Made by a program: the position numbers and the translations under genes
NCBI RefSeq assembly: GCF_016801865.2
Contig: NC_068939.1
Coordinates: forward strand, 179,024,792 to 179,088,791
DNA: 64,000 bases
Source of the DNA: Culex pipiens pallens
Lineage: Eukaryota; Arthropoda; Insecta; Diptera; Culicidae
Direction of reading: 5' to 3'
Notes under the pieces: generated by a model
The model's database searches: none
Seen by the model: the letters and a program-made list of their open reading frames with translations, nothing else
Told to the model about the DNA's origin: nothing
Part shown: one piece after another, positions 33,491 through 44,056 of the stretch
Layout: the number at the start of each line of letters is the position of its first letter
Position numbering within the stretch: position 1 is the first letter of the stretch

Positions 33491-34520
33491 CACAATATCA
33501 AATTCAAAAAAGTTCACATGTTCATTATCACTTCAAGCATAATTACTGTTCATACTGGACGCATCTTGACGCCTTCGAAATTAAATTAACATGATCATCA
33601 CTTGTCACCTGAAGGCCAACACCAACAAGACTCATCACACCATATTGACACTATTTCACTTGCCGACATCACCCGTGCGACAGTGATGAGGGCAATTAAT
33701 TAGCAAAACTACCGAAAGGCACACCACATACGGCTTAACGCATATGGGGGGCTTCTCCAAATTGGCGGTTGATTTTGTTGATACCACGCTCGAAAACGAA
33801 AGGGTTAGGTAAAGGTGTATTTTAAACATTTTACTACACGGTCTGGGTTGCGGGATGTGAACACCTGTCTTGAAGTCTGAAGGTGGTAACGGAGACACTG
33901 GGGTTCGATGTGCGGATCGATGCGATGATTCCTGATCGTCGACTGGCGTCGTCGCTAATAAAAGTACCAAATTAATTTTACATTTGTTTACCCGCTCGCG
34001 CGGGTTCCTCGCTCGATACCGCTCGAAATCATCAACGTGAATGAAACCGAAAGCGGTTGGTGCGTCTCAACGCTTCTGCTCCACGCTGGATGCTGTGGTA
34101 GCCACCGCGATGATCATCCTCTCTCGGTCGATGACGGTTTAGGCTCTACTAGCCGGCGGTACTAGCCAGCCAGTAGTGGTAGTAGCTTTGGTTCTCTTAT
34201 TCTTCTTCCTAGTCATCTTCATCGACGGATAGTAACGGTGGCGTCGCGACGCTCTGCATGGATCGGTAAACTGACTGAACCAGCTGACTTGGTGTGGGTC
34301 ATGGAGAAGTGAGCAAGTCCAGCAAAAAAAAAAAAAAGGCAAAAAATGATGGTACACTCGCGCGAAACCGTTGACGATGATCGCGCGGCGACCTGGGGAC
34401 GGACCCCAAAACAAACCCAAAGAGCACCCATCGGGGCGCCCCGTGGTCGCCGTCGTCGTCATCATCGTCGTCTTCTGGTCTTCGTCGTCGTCGGCGTCGG
34501 CAATGATCATTTGAACGGTG
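33491..34520. other. Upstream region of the small Tweedle gene
   Basis: Composition becomes GC-rich after about 33980, with GTCGTC/ATCATC triplet runs at 34445-34500. Frames on the minus strand here are low-complexity artefacts. It probably contains cuticle-gene regulatory sequence; no specific site can be named. Confidence 0.35.
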
Positions 34521-34528
34521 TATAAATA
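34521..34528 (+). promoter_or_regulatory. TATA box of the small Tweedle gene
   Basis: TATAAATA lies 177 bp upstream of the ATG at 34698. AACAGTCTT near 34551, about 30 bp downstream, is a reasonable initiator. Cuticle protein genes commonly have TATA promoters. Confidence 0.6.
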
Positions 34529-34697
34529 TCATTTGCAATCCCAAAATGAGCAACAGTCTTAATTGTGCATTGTTCCAATCAAGTACAGCAGAAGCAGCAG
34601 TAGCAGAAGATCGCCTCGAAGAACTCGAAACCATCCCAGCGCTGGTGTTGTGCGTTCTAGAGTGTCAAGTGTGTGAGGACTTTACCGTAGCGGCACG

Positions 34698-36079
34698 ATG
34701 AAGGTGTTTGTAGTGTTTAGTGTGCTGGCAGTGGCGGCCGTATCGGCGCGTCCAGAACCTCCGGTTGGCGGCGGATACCCGTCGTACTCGGCGCCATCCT
34801 TTAGCTCCGGCGGGGACATTGGACCGTACCCCTCGAGCCAGCAGCAAGGTGCGTTCTACGCAGTGTTACTCCGTAATCCTGGCGAATGAAAACTTATTCT
34901 TCTGGCTGAAAAGTGTGACAATGCTTTGGACTTCATCAAAAATGTGTTAAAGTGAAAGTGAACTACACAATCCGGAATGTTTTGTGCAAGAATATTTTGG
35001 ATCCATCAAAATGCTAATAGACATGTGTCCAAAAACGCTTAAAACCTGTTCAAATTTACAATAGTGTCCTTTCATAACTACAGAGTGCTCTCTGCGTATC
35101 GATGTTCCATTTCTCGATATCCTTTAACAGACATAGACATTATTTTATTTGTTGGTTGTTCACGATAGTGGTTCTTAACCATAAACAAGTCTCTTGGATT
35201 TTTTTTCAAATCAATTCTTCAACCATGCAAATTGGGTTTTCGCTCAAATAGAAAATATAGAATAAAAAATATCTTTCACCCAAATACATAGAAAAATAAA
35301 TCTAGAAATGTGTTCATAAATTTGAGAACCACAAAACTAGTTACGATTGTAATACATTTGTACCATGAACGTGAATTTATCCTTTCGTGGTTCTCAAATT
35401 AATTTTACGATTTCGCTAAGCGTTCGCTAAAGATTGAGTTGTTCCCAAAATTGCTTGCATTTCCTCGATTTCGAAGCAAACGTTACCAACTTAACGTTAA
35501 CGTTAACGTTGATTTTGAAGCAAATGCTTTCCAAAACGACAACATTGTTTACAATTTCGAAGAACAAGATTTCAATGCAGAGACTGCAAACTGAAACAAA
35601 ACTTGTTTAAAGGTTTCAAATTGTGATGAATTTGATATTTTGAGCTAAATCAACTTTCCATTCCATCAGGAGGCGGCGGTGGTTACAACTACCAGCCCGC
35701 GACCCAGGTTGTCCAGAAGCACATCTACGTCCACGTGCCGCCACCAGAGAAGGACGACGCGCCAGCACCTCGCGTAGTCCAGTCGGCCACGCCGCAGAAG
35801 CACTACAAGATCATCTTCATCAAGGCGCCGACCCCACCGCAGCCAAAGGCCCCGATCATCCCGCCGCCACCACAGAACGAAGAGAAGACCCTGGTCTACG
35901 TGCTCCACAAGAAGCCGGAAGAGCCCGAGGAGATCATCCTGCCGACGCCACCACCAACCAAGCCAAGCAAGCCGGAGGTCTACTTCATCAAGTACAAGAC
36001 CCAGAAGGAAAAGAAGCCCGAATACGGACCCCCGAAGCAGGAATACGGCGCCCCATCCGGCAACGGTGGCCCGTACTAA
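34698..36079 (+). CDS. Tweedle-family (DUF243) cuticle protein, small
   Basis: Two exons, 34698-34848 and 35670-36079, separated by an 821-bp intron (GTGCGT donor, CATCAG acceptor), encode 186 residues. Residues 1-17 form a signal peptide (MKVFVVFSVLAVAAVSA). The four conserved Tweedle blocks are present: KHIYVHVPPP (67-76), KHYKIIFIKAP (94-104), EEKTLVYVLHKKP (121-133) and KPEVYFIKYKTQ (151-162). The N- and C-terminal parts are Gly/Pro/Tyr-rich. Tweedle proteins are secreted chitin-associated cuticle proteins that affect body shape in fly larvae. A TATA box at 34521 fits strong stage-specific expression. A larger relative lies at 42288-43934 on the other strand. Confidence 0.92.
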
Positions 36080-38064
36080 GCGGCGACGAAGACGGCGACT
36101 GTTCATGGTCTTTGGTAGCCAGCACGTCAATATGGATCCTGACGATCCTGACGCTACTGGCGCTACCATTCGGACACACCTACACCAACAACACATCATA
36201 CCAACACACATACACTGCTACAAATGCTGCTGACTTAAAATACCCAATTGCGAAGAATGTGCGAGCGAGCGATCGAGCGAACTTAAATCCCATTTTTTTG
36301 TTTCTTAGCCAGTAAGTTATGAGTTTAATCCAAGCTGCGGACGTTTTGGTTTCAGCAAAACCGTTTCGCAGTTTTGCGCTTTTTACGTGTATATAGGACC
36401 CTAATGCGATTCCTATGCAAACATCTGTTCTTAGCGAGCCATAGTCGATCAATCTTATTATGTTATTTATTACGTTATTACAAAAAAACGCATATCTAGT
36501 TGAAGTATAAAAATCTAACGGTGACAAATTTAAGAAAAAAAAAAAACCACTCTGTCTTGTCTATTTCCTACAAAGCCGAAGCTCGTACGGAAAAAAAAAA
36601 CATCCGAATATCCTTCCACCTCACTAGAACGGAAAGTCAGCAAAATTAGGTGCAATTATTCTAATGTGATGGTCGACGCTAGAGAGGAGAACCTTCAGCA
36701 GCACTCGCACATGGCTGCGTAGAAGAACGATCCCCCCCAAAATTGGAGCCATCCACGCTGATGGACGCATGGTAATGGACGGTTGAAGGATGCTGCGCGG
36801 TGGATAATTGAAATATCAACCCCCTCATCGAGAATGTTGTTGGCGTTGCGAAATCTGCTGCCCGCACGCAGGGGGGTCCTCGATTCAGCAAAGTTCGAAT
36901 TATAATTGCCCTAAATGGAAAATCTATTAACGGCGCTCGGTCACCAATTACCACGCTCTGCAACAATGGCCGCCATTTATGCTCATCTTGTTCAATTTTG
37001 TCCATAATGTGGGCCGCCTGCCCGAAATTGGTGCCCGAAACTCAATTAGCTTGCATTTTTTCTTGAATTGTTTTTGTTGTGGCCTCCACTAATAAAGTGT
37101 TCACATTATCAATCACGCGCGCTGTGGAATCTGTCGAAATTATTGAATAATTTCGTTCGCTTTTGTTTTGGGCTGTTTGCCGCTTGATTGATTTAATGAT
37201 CGCGCGGCGTCTTCTTTTGGAGGTTTGTAGACCACACGCGCGACTGCATGCAAGCGAGTGCATTGCGCAGCAATGCGGATTGCCCAAGAACTTGCTCACG
37301 GAGAGTAGATCAGTAGTACGACCAATATCTAGGGTAATTTAAGAATGTTTGAAAATGTGTTTATTTTGTGTTCATTCATTTATGACTGAAAGCTACGAGA
37401 GGTTGATGTCTCCCTCACACTTTCTTAATATTTCTTTTTGTCAATTAAACCGAATCGGGACTACAATTTTTACTATGACAGTTGTTTTAATAGCAGCGTA
37501 ATTTTCTATGTTTTCGCATATCGACATTTTTTTTTATTTGGATGAAATTTTGTCCTTTCAAAATAAACTATCCTTTTTTTTTCCCCGATTTTTCCAGAAT
37601 AATAGGTATTTCTCATCCAAAGCAATCAAAAAATGTTTAAAAAAAAATTAATGACAACCAACGATCAGAAATTCTAAATAGATTTAAAAAATAACAATAT
37701 ATTGATAAATTTGAGTAAAAATTATTACTTACAAATTATTTAAAATAATGTTTCCAAAAAGAAATCACTCATAATTTCGATTCAGAGAGAAAACTTCAAT
37801 AATCGGGCTTTGAAAAATAGTTAAAACTTTTAACTATTTAAAAAAAAGCTTAAAATTTACTAACGTTAATTTTAAATAAGTTCTAATTTTTGTTTTTTTT
37901 TTCTTCGAAAACGCTTGAAACATGAATGTACATATTATTATTTTTTAAAAAATTTGAAAGTTTCTTAGCATTCTTGTTAAAAATACGTTTTAATAATTAT
38001 TTTTTTGTAAATTTTGATATTTCATTTTAAAAACCCTTATTATTTTTATTCAATGAAAATCCAG
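36080..38064. other. 3' flank and intergenic DNA, no gene
   Basis: The first few hundred bases are probably the 3' UTR of the Tweedle gene. After 37500 the sequence is very AT-rich. Frames up to 115 codons near 36180-36530 (minus) and 36679-37005 (minus) have no domain or splice context. Confidence 0.45.
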
Positions 38065-38687
38065 TAGTCATCCCTCATATTCGGAACAGTTTACAGATCG
38101 GCCAATGTTCAAAAAATCATAGCAAATCGATAATTGAACTTAATGATTCGCTTTTGCCTTCACTTGAAAGCTTTCGAATGCTGTATCGAACAACTGCAAA
38201 TTTTAACTTTTATATCAAGTTTTTGAAGAAAAACTTTGACCCTTTAAATCCACAAATTCGGAACACTTTTTTCTTACGGATGCAAACAAACTTTGATTCT
38301 CTCCATGAGTACATAATTTTTACAAAATAATGACTTCACGCACTGAAACCAACGAAATTCAACCTTTGTTATGTTTTATGAATGGTCTGATAACTTTTTT
38401 TTGTGAAAATATCAGTTAAACTCAGGTGTTTCACAATTGTGGGAGCCACAATAACATCCCACAATTATGGAAATGCAATTTGAAGGCAGTATTTTGCTGC
38501 TTTGAATGAGATAGTCTTGAGATGTTTTTTTTTTAACACTACTTTTACTATAAGATAGCAAGATAATGTCCAAATAAAGGTTCTAAAAAAAAAACACTAC
38601 AGAAAAGATGCTTCTTGCATGCTATTGACAAATTATCACAAAAGTGTTCCAAATTTGTGGGTGTTCCGAATATGTGGGATGACTGTA
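38065..38687. mobile_element. TA-flanked element with AGTCATCCC-CATATTCGGAACA ends
   Basis: AGTCATCCCTCATATTCGGA then ACA at the left is mirrored by GTTCCGAATATGTGGGATGA then CTG at the right, with TA beside each end. The core CACAAATTCGGAACAC recurs inside near 38259, and CACAATTRTGG-like words occur at 38435-38470. It is about 620 bp and noncoding. Confidence 0.78.
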
Positions 38688-38790
38688 TAACAAGAATTCG
38701 TATTCTGCATCTTTTTTCAAAAAAAATCCCGACTTTTCTAGACTTTTTTTTAATTACTTAAATGCAACGGTTTTCATATACCAAAATCCA

Positions 38791-40186
38791 TATATGGGTC
38801 ATTCCATCCCAAGTGACCATGCGTCCAACATCGACCTTCACCAAATCTGCTCATATTTGGCATGGGAGTTGTTTTTGCCCCAAAAACAAAGAATCCCAAG
38901 TTTGGTGACATTTGGTCCACCACCGCGCCCTTGGCAACCCCCTCTTTTCTGAGATTTTTGAAAAACCTCATTTCTAAAATGCATTTTGCTAACAGAAAAG
39001 TTTACAAAAAGTGAACTTTTGGGTATGCATATTTGAAGATTTTTTGGCGTAGAATCGAATGGCGTACTCAAAATTTACGTAAAGTGTTGCCAGATATGAA
39101 AATTTTGCGCTTTAAGTTTTAAAATGCATTTTTAACCCTTTGGACGAGCATTTACGGGAAAACTGACAATTGCATTTGATTGCTGAGAGTTTTTTACATT
39201 TAATTCAATCAAAACCTCAGGGTAAATTGAATATTTCTTGAGATATCACATTTTTAAGTTGGAAAGTTCTGTATTGCATAGCAAATGTTTTACTTAACCA
39301 TCAATTTTCAACAGTACATTGCTTGAGAGCAATGTCCTTCAGGTAAAAACTGGATCCACTAAACATTAACCAAATGGGCTCATATTACCAGGCTAGCTTC
39401 TGGGGCCATAAAACTAGAAAATTCCTGTTGAAGCGCTCGAAATTAAATATTTTGTCATTTTCTTATATCCGTGAACCACGCCAAGTCCTGCTAAGACGGG
39501 GGTTCAAATGCATACATACAATACATACATACATACATACATACAATACATACATACATAAATTCAATTTTGGGACATTCACTTGCTTCCGTTAAGAAAT
39601 TGAAAAAATTGAAAAAAAATATATTCAAATTTCAAGGCCTACTATGCTCTCAAGCAATGTACTGTTGAAAATTGATGGTTATGTAAAACATTTGCTATGC
39701 AATACAGAACTTTCCAACTTAAAAATGTGATATCTCAAGAAATATTCAATTTACCCTAAGGTGTTGATTGAATTTAATGTAAAAAACTCTCAGCAATCAA
39801 ATGCAATTGTCAGTTTTCCCGTAAGTGCTCGTCCAAAGGGTTAAAAATGCATTTTAAAACTTAAAGCGCAAAATTTTCATATCTGGCAACACTTTACGTA
39901 AATTTTGAGTACGCCATTCGATTCTACGTCAAAAAATCATCAAATATGCATACCCAAAAGTTCACTTTTTGTAAACTTTTCTCTTAGCAAAATGCATTTT
40001 ATAAATGAGGTTTTTCAAAAATCTCAGAAAAAGAGGGGGGTGCCACGGGCGCGGGGGTGGACCAAATGTCACCAAACTTGGGATTCTTTGTTTTTGGGGC
40101 AAAAACAACCCCCATGCCAAATATGAGCAGATTTGGTGAAGGTCGATGTTGGACGCGTGGTCACTTGGGATGGAATGACCCATATA
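38791..40186. mobile_element. 1.4-kb inverted-repeat element, arms about 540 bp
   Basis: TATATGGGTCATTCCATCCC opens the left arm and its complement closes the right arm at 40186. Matching landmarks run inward in reverse order: ATGTTGGACGC, CAAATATGAGCAGATTTGG, GTTTTTGGGGCAAAAACAA, TTGGGATTCTTTG and CATTGCTTGAGAGCA. The arms are 38791-39332 and 39644-40186. The 311-bp middle holds a CATA microsatellite and is not repeated. Frames mirrored in the two arms (for example 38838-39071 minus and 39905-40126 plus) result from the symmetry. There is no transposase. Confidence 0.88.
39511..39560. repeat. CATA microsatellite
   Basis: About 50 bp of CATA units with two CAATA interruptions, in the centre of the inverted-repeat element. 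Confidence 0.9.
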
Positions 40187-41015
40187 TTATATATATGGCG
40201 TTAAACTGCAAAGATATCGGAAAGGAGCGGGTACAGCCAATTACCTATTTGGGATTGAATTGATCTTATGCTACTATCAAAAATTTGCAAAATATCAATG
40301 AATTTATGAAAATAAAAAAATAAGGGGTCTAAGACAACAATACAAAGGCATTCGAAGCCATCGTAAACATCAAATAAAAAAAAATACAATCGAACAAAAA
40401 ATCCTCTTATTTACATCTTGTTACGATCGATCATTTACATGGATATAAAATATTTGTTTACCTCATAAAAAGTCCTACCCTTCCCGCGCGCGCGGTGTCA
40501 TTCCCCATTCAAACATTATTATCAACAACTCGCCGTTGCCGCCAACCGCAGAATGATCCTTTTGAACTCACATTACCCTCCCTGGTTGAACTCCGTAACC
40601 CCCAAACGGCACGCCACACAGAAGTCAGTGTACCAGTTTTTGGTCCTTCAACCGGCACTGATTTCCATGCTTCATTCATGCGAGGAAGCACCCCCTCAAA
40701 CCATGAATGGAATACATTAGCGTTAAATGTTTTTTTTTCTTTCTCTAGCTTTACTATTCTGTGTGCTATGATGTAGAACAAATCAATTTCCAGCGCCCCC
40801 CTTCCACCTGGTCGCGGGGGTTATGTTGCATGTTTTCTATGCTGCGCTCCTCCTGTAGGATATTTTTATGGCTCGTTAATTTTTTTTTCGGGGTGTTAGA
40901 AACCTTGTTCGGGATTTGTCTAGGTTTCGGAGTATTGATTCGGCTATTGGGAAAGCACAAGTCACAAGAAATATGCTTTCCAAGCTAGTCTGCAAAAGTG
41001 CATCATACTAGATAG
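40187..41015. other. Intergenic, upstream of the roadblock-type gene
   Basis: No gene recognised. Promoter elements could not be identified. Confidence 0.4.
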
Positions 41016-41397
41016 ATGGTAAGGTGCTTTCATGGAAAAGTGATTTTTTTTCACGGATCATACTTTTCGTTTCTTCAAGGAGCCTCGCACATATTTCCAG
41101 CGATATTTGGACGATTGCTTCGAGAAGATATGCGCAACGAAGCTGGTGAAGGAGGCGACCATCTTGAACAGATTTGGAGTTCCCGTGCGGAGTACGTTCA
41201 GCGAAGAGAGCATCAGTGTACAAAATTCGGGACTGTACGAGAGTTTGCTGGAAAAGGCGCGGGTTATCTTGCACAGGCTGGACCCGGATGACGAAGTGTT
41301 GATTGTTCGCGTGAAAACTATAAATAATGAGGCTGTCATCGCGACGGATCCGGAAAACCAGCTGGTCTTTGTCACCGTTCAGCAGCCGGAGTCATAG
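41016..41397 (+). CDS. Roadblock/LC7-type dynein light chain
   Basis: The coding exon 41101-41397 is open with no internal Met, so the start must be upstream. An ATG at 41016-41018 directly followed by GTAAGG, with acceptor ATTTCCAG at 41093-41100, gives a first coding exon of just ATG and an 82-bp intron. The product starts MRYLDDCFEKIC and has 99 residues, the usual length for this family. The pattern matches roadblock: a central GVPVRST, LYESLLEKARVILHRLDPDD, VLIVRVKT, and the C-terminal NQLVFVTVQQP. Roadblock light chains bind the dynein intermediate chain and serve cargo transport and cilia. The sequence is diverged from canonical robl, so it is probably one of the insect robl paralogues, several of which are testis-biased in flies. 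The start exon is inferred. Confidence 0.82.
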
Positions 41398-41481
41398 GAG
41401 CTATAGATATAGCGAAACACGTGTTACCATACCATGTAAATTAAAGCGTCAAGTTTAAAAACAAGATTTCAAAATACGCTC

Positions 41482-41487
41482 AATAAA
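41482..41487 (+). promoter_or_regulatory. Polyadenylation signal of the roadblock-type gene
   Basis: AATAAA 85 bp after the stop codon, followed by T-rich sequence. Confidence 0.65.
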
Positions 41488-42203
41488 GCCTTTTTTACCC
41501 ATTCTCCGTCTTAATAGGGTAACCTTCAACAGAAATGAGAAAATAAAACAGCTTTAGTTATCGCCAATCAGCTACCACTTTTATTCTCCTTCGGCCACTA
41601 TTTTGATCAATTTTGGCATGCACAAGGTCTTCTCTCTGGCAGCGGCGACTGATTCGGAGTAAGAAAATTGTTTTGGGTAATTGGTGCAATTTTGGACTGA
41701 AAACGTGTTCAAGTTTAGCCAAATTCGAAACTAATAGTATCAGCAAGCTGTCGCCAGCCAATTAAAACGATCACTATCTATTAACGAAATTTCAACGAAT
41801 TTTGAAGGTAAACAAGTCATACTGAATAGTGCAGAGTATCCAATCAACGCTCGTTAAAAACTAATTGATGATTCTGACTTGAATAAGATTATTGAAACTG
41901 TGACCCTTAATCACATGGCTAATGGATGGTTCTTGAGGCGCAAAGCTAATTCTGCGGAAACCTGTAAACCCAGATGGCTCATAAGTCAAGACTTGGTTAA
42001 GCGCGCGCGCCCGCGAATCTGCCGATCGTTGGACATTCTCTTTGCTGAGGCTTGCTGCTGCAACAAGCCAGCGAGCATTACGCGAACGCTATCAGGTTTG
42101 CATGTCACGCAGGCTGCTCAGGGCATTTCGGATTGTACCTATCTGTCGGCGCATAATTTGATTATCATTAGCCTGCCATCACGTTACACAACTATATAGC
42201 TTC
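41488..42203. other. Intergenic between convergent genes
   Basis: The roadblock-type gene (+) and the large Tweedle gene (-) converge here. No gene or repeat recognised. Confidence 0.45.
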
Positions 42204-42225
42204 TTTATTACCTAGGCGATTTATT
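42204..42225 (-). promoter_or_regulatory. Polyadenylation signals of the large Tweedle gene
   Basis: AATAAA on the minus strand at 42209-42204 and 42225-42220, 63-86 bp after the stop codon. Confidence 0.6.
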
Positions 42226-42287
42226 GAATCAACTTACTATAAACAAAATGTTGCTAAACACATTTAATTTGTTTTTCGGCTTTCCCT

Positions 42288-43934
42288 CTAGTACACGTTG
42301 GAGGTGTACGTGTTTTCGTGAACAACGAGTGGTGCGCTGGTCGAGCTACCGCAACGACGGCAAGGTTTCTTGGTCGTGCCGATGGTGGTTCCACGGCTGC
42401 GTCCGCTTGACCGCTGCGAATATCCACTGCTTCCGGAGTTCCGGACAGAGAGTTCTCCTCCAAAACCGATCGTGCTGCTTACGATGCTATGTGGAGTCGT
42501 GCTGACGTAAGAAGAGCTCTTGGCAATCGGCGCAACCGTGCTGCTGGAGATTGAAGCAGAGTAATCGTTAGCACCAACGTTGATCACTCCCAGACCGCTT
42601 CCACCACTGGTGAATCCCGAGTAACCAGAGTTTCCGAGATCGACATAGCTTTCGTAGCCGCTAGATTGGGCCCCACTTCCGCTTGAGAAGCTGCTGTAGC
42701 TACTGCCGGAACTTCCCTGGTTGGACGAGTAGTCGTATCCAGTGCTGATTGGTGCGGTTTCAACAACCTTCACGCTGTGTCCGGTGGTGTAAGCGATCGG
42801 GGATGCGGTGCTGCTGACAAAGGAATAACTTCCAGAATCTCCACCGGAGTATCCGGTGTTGCTGCTGCTGCTGCTGCTGGACGAGCTGGAGTAGGAAACA
42901 GGAGCGGACTCAACAATTTTTACAACGGGAGCTGCGGTAGAGTACACGACCGGAGCCGCGGTGCTGCTGACAAACGAGTAACTTGATCCAGAAGAAGCAC
43001 CGGAGGAATAACTGCTGGAACCACTGCTGGACTTAGCTTCCCAGGAAGCTGGAGCAGCCGTAGACGAAACATATTTCACTTCTTTTTTAACTTGTTGCTT
43101 CTGGTTCTTGTACTTGATGAAGAATACTTCAGGCTTGTTCTGCTTCGCTGGTTCCGGTTTCTGCACAATCACTTCCTGACGGTGTTCCGGCTTCTGGTGC
43201 AGGACGTACACAATCGTTTTCTCTTCATTTTGTGGCTGAGGAGGCACGACAACCGACTTGGGCGATGGAGGGCTGGGAGCCTTGATGAAGATAATCTTGT
43301 AGTGCTTCTGCTTGTGGGCAACTGGCTGGATAATTTGTGGTGGCTGGTACTCTTCCTTGTCCTCTGGCGGGACATGAACGTACACGTGCTTGAAAACTTC
43401 CTCGATATGATGTTGTGGCTTTACCCAAATGCTGGACTGTTCTTGCTGTTGGGAAGCAGAACTCCATGCGTTAGCGTTTGAACTCGACGAAACTCCCCAC
43501 GAGCTAGACTGTTGCTGTTGTTGTTGCTGCTGCTTGCTAGTGTCCCAGAGGTTCAACTGTTGAACCTTCTGTGGCGCTGGTTCGATCTTTTGCAACGATC
43601 CGAGCGATCCCCAAACAGTGCTCTGAGCTTGCTGTCCGGATGAACCCCACACGTTTTGGACTTGTTCTTTTTCGTAAGTAACATGGGTCTTCAGCGGTTG
43701 AAGAACCTGCACCTGTTGTTTCACTGGAGCAGTGTACACGTGCGAGGTGTGCTGAGTGTAGGTTGGCAGCTCTTTCTGGTACGTCACTTCCGGCAGCTGC
43801 GCCGGCTGTTCACAATCATCCTCAGGGATTGAAGGGAAATACAAGGTACTAGTCACTGCAGGAGGATCGTAATGGTATCCATCGGGCAAAGCGAGGGCCG
43901 TGCCCAAAACACACAACACTATAGCTAGTTTCAT
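42288..43934 (-). CDS. Tweedle-family (DUF243) cuticle protein, large, Gln- and Ser-rich
   Basis: A single open exon from ATG 43934-43932 to TAG 42290-42288 encodes 548 residues. A longer reading would need a GTG start at 43958 and is not favoured. Residues 1-16 form the signal peptide (MKLAIVLCVLGTALAL). An extended Gln-rich segment (about 60-175, with a run of eight Gln and WGSSG/WGSLG repeats) precedes the Tweedle core at about 182-282: KHVYVHVPPED, KHYKIIFIKAPSPPSP, NEEKTIVYVLHQKP, KPEVFFIKYKNQK. The last 260 residues are Ser/Gly-rich with repeated YSFVSSTA, VVKIVESAPVS and VKVVETAPIS units, ending near KKPCRRCGSS. Typical Tweedles are 200-300 residues, so both ends are expanded. Expected in the extracellular cuticle. 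A TATA box lies upstream at 44050-44056. Confidence 0.92.
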   Translation of the reverse strand: MKLAIVLCVLGTALALPDGYHYDPPAVTSTLYFPSIPEDDCEQPAQLPEVTYQKELPTYTQHTSHVYTAPVKQQVQVLQPLKTHVTYEKEQVQNVWGSSGQQAQSTVWGSLGSLQKIEPAPQKVQQLNLWDTSKQQQQQQQQSSSWGVSSSSNANAWSSASQQQEQSSIWVKPQHHIEEVFKHVYVHVPPEDKEEYQPPQIIQPVAHKQKHYKIIFIKAPSPPSPKSVVVPPQPQNEEKTIVYVLHQKPEHRQEVIVQKPEPAKQNKPEVFFIKYKNQKQQVKKEVKYVSSTAAPASWEAKSSSGSSSYSSGASSGSSYSFVSSTAAPVVYSTAAPVVKIVESAPVSYSSSSSSSSSSNTGYSGGDSGSYSFVSSTASPIAYTTGHSVKVVETAPISTGYDYSSNQGSSGSSYSSFSSGSGAQSSGYESYVDLGNSGYSGFTSGGSGLGVINVGANDYSASISSSTVAPIAKSSSYVSTTPHSIVSSTIGFGGELSVRNSGSSGYSQRSSGRSRGTTIGTTKKPCRRCGSSTSAPLVVHENTYTSNVY

Positions 43935-44049
43935 AGCTAGTACAGTCCTTCGAATCACTTCTGAAACTGTGCCGAACTACACCTCAAGCGAACACGTATC
44001 GTAATCGAGCTTAAACCGCGAGTAACAAGGAACACCCAAAATGCTCCAG

Positions 44050-44056
44050 TTTTATA
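44050..44056 (-). promoter_or_regulatory. TATA box of the large Tweedle gene
   Basis: TATAAAA on the minus strand, 116 bp upstream of the ATG, within TCTATAAAACTGGAG. Confidence 0.6.

Noticed and set aside
34139..34634. Overlapping minus frames with Asp/Thr or Arg/Ser runs
   Set aside because: Products of GTCGTC/ATCATC triplet runs upstream of the Tweedle promoter; low complexity in three phases.
35666..36211. Minus frame of 181 codons, Trp/Arg/Leu-rich
   Set aside because: Antisense of the second exon of the small Tweedle gene.
38838..40126. Similar proteins of 73-77 residues on opposite strands
   Set aside because: They come from the two arms of the 1.4-kb inverted repeat. No evidence of translation.
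43092..43481. Plus frame of 129 codons rich in Leu and Val
   Set aside because: Antisense of the Tweedle core of the large Tweedle gene.
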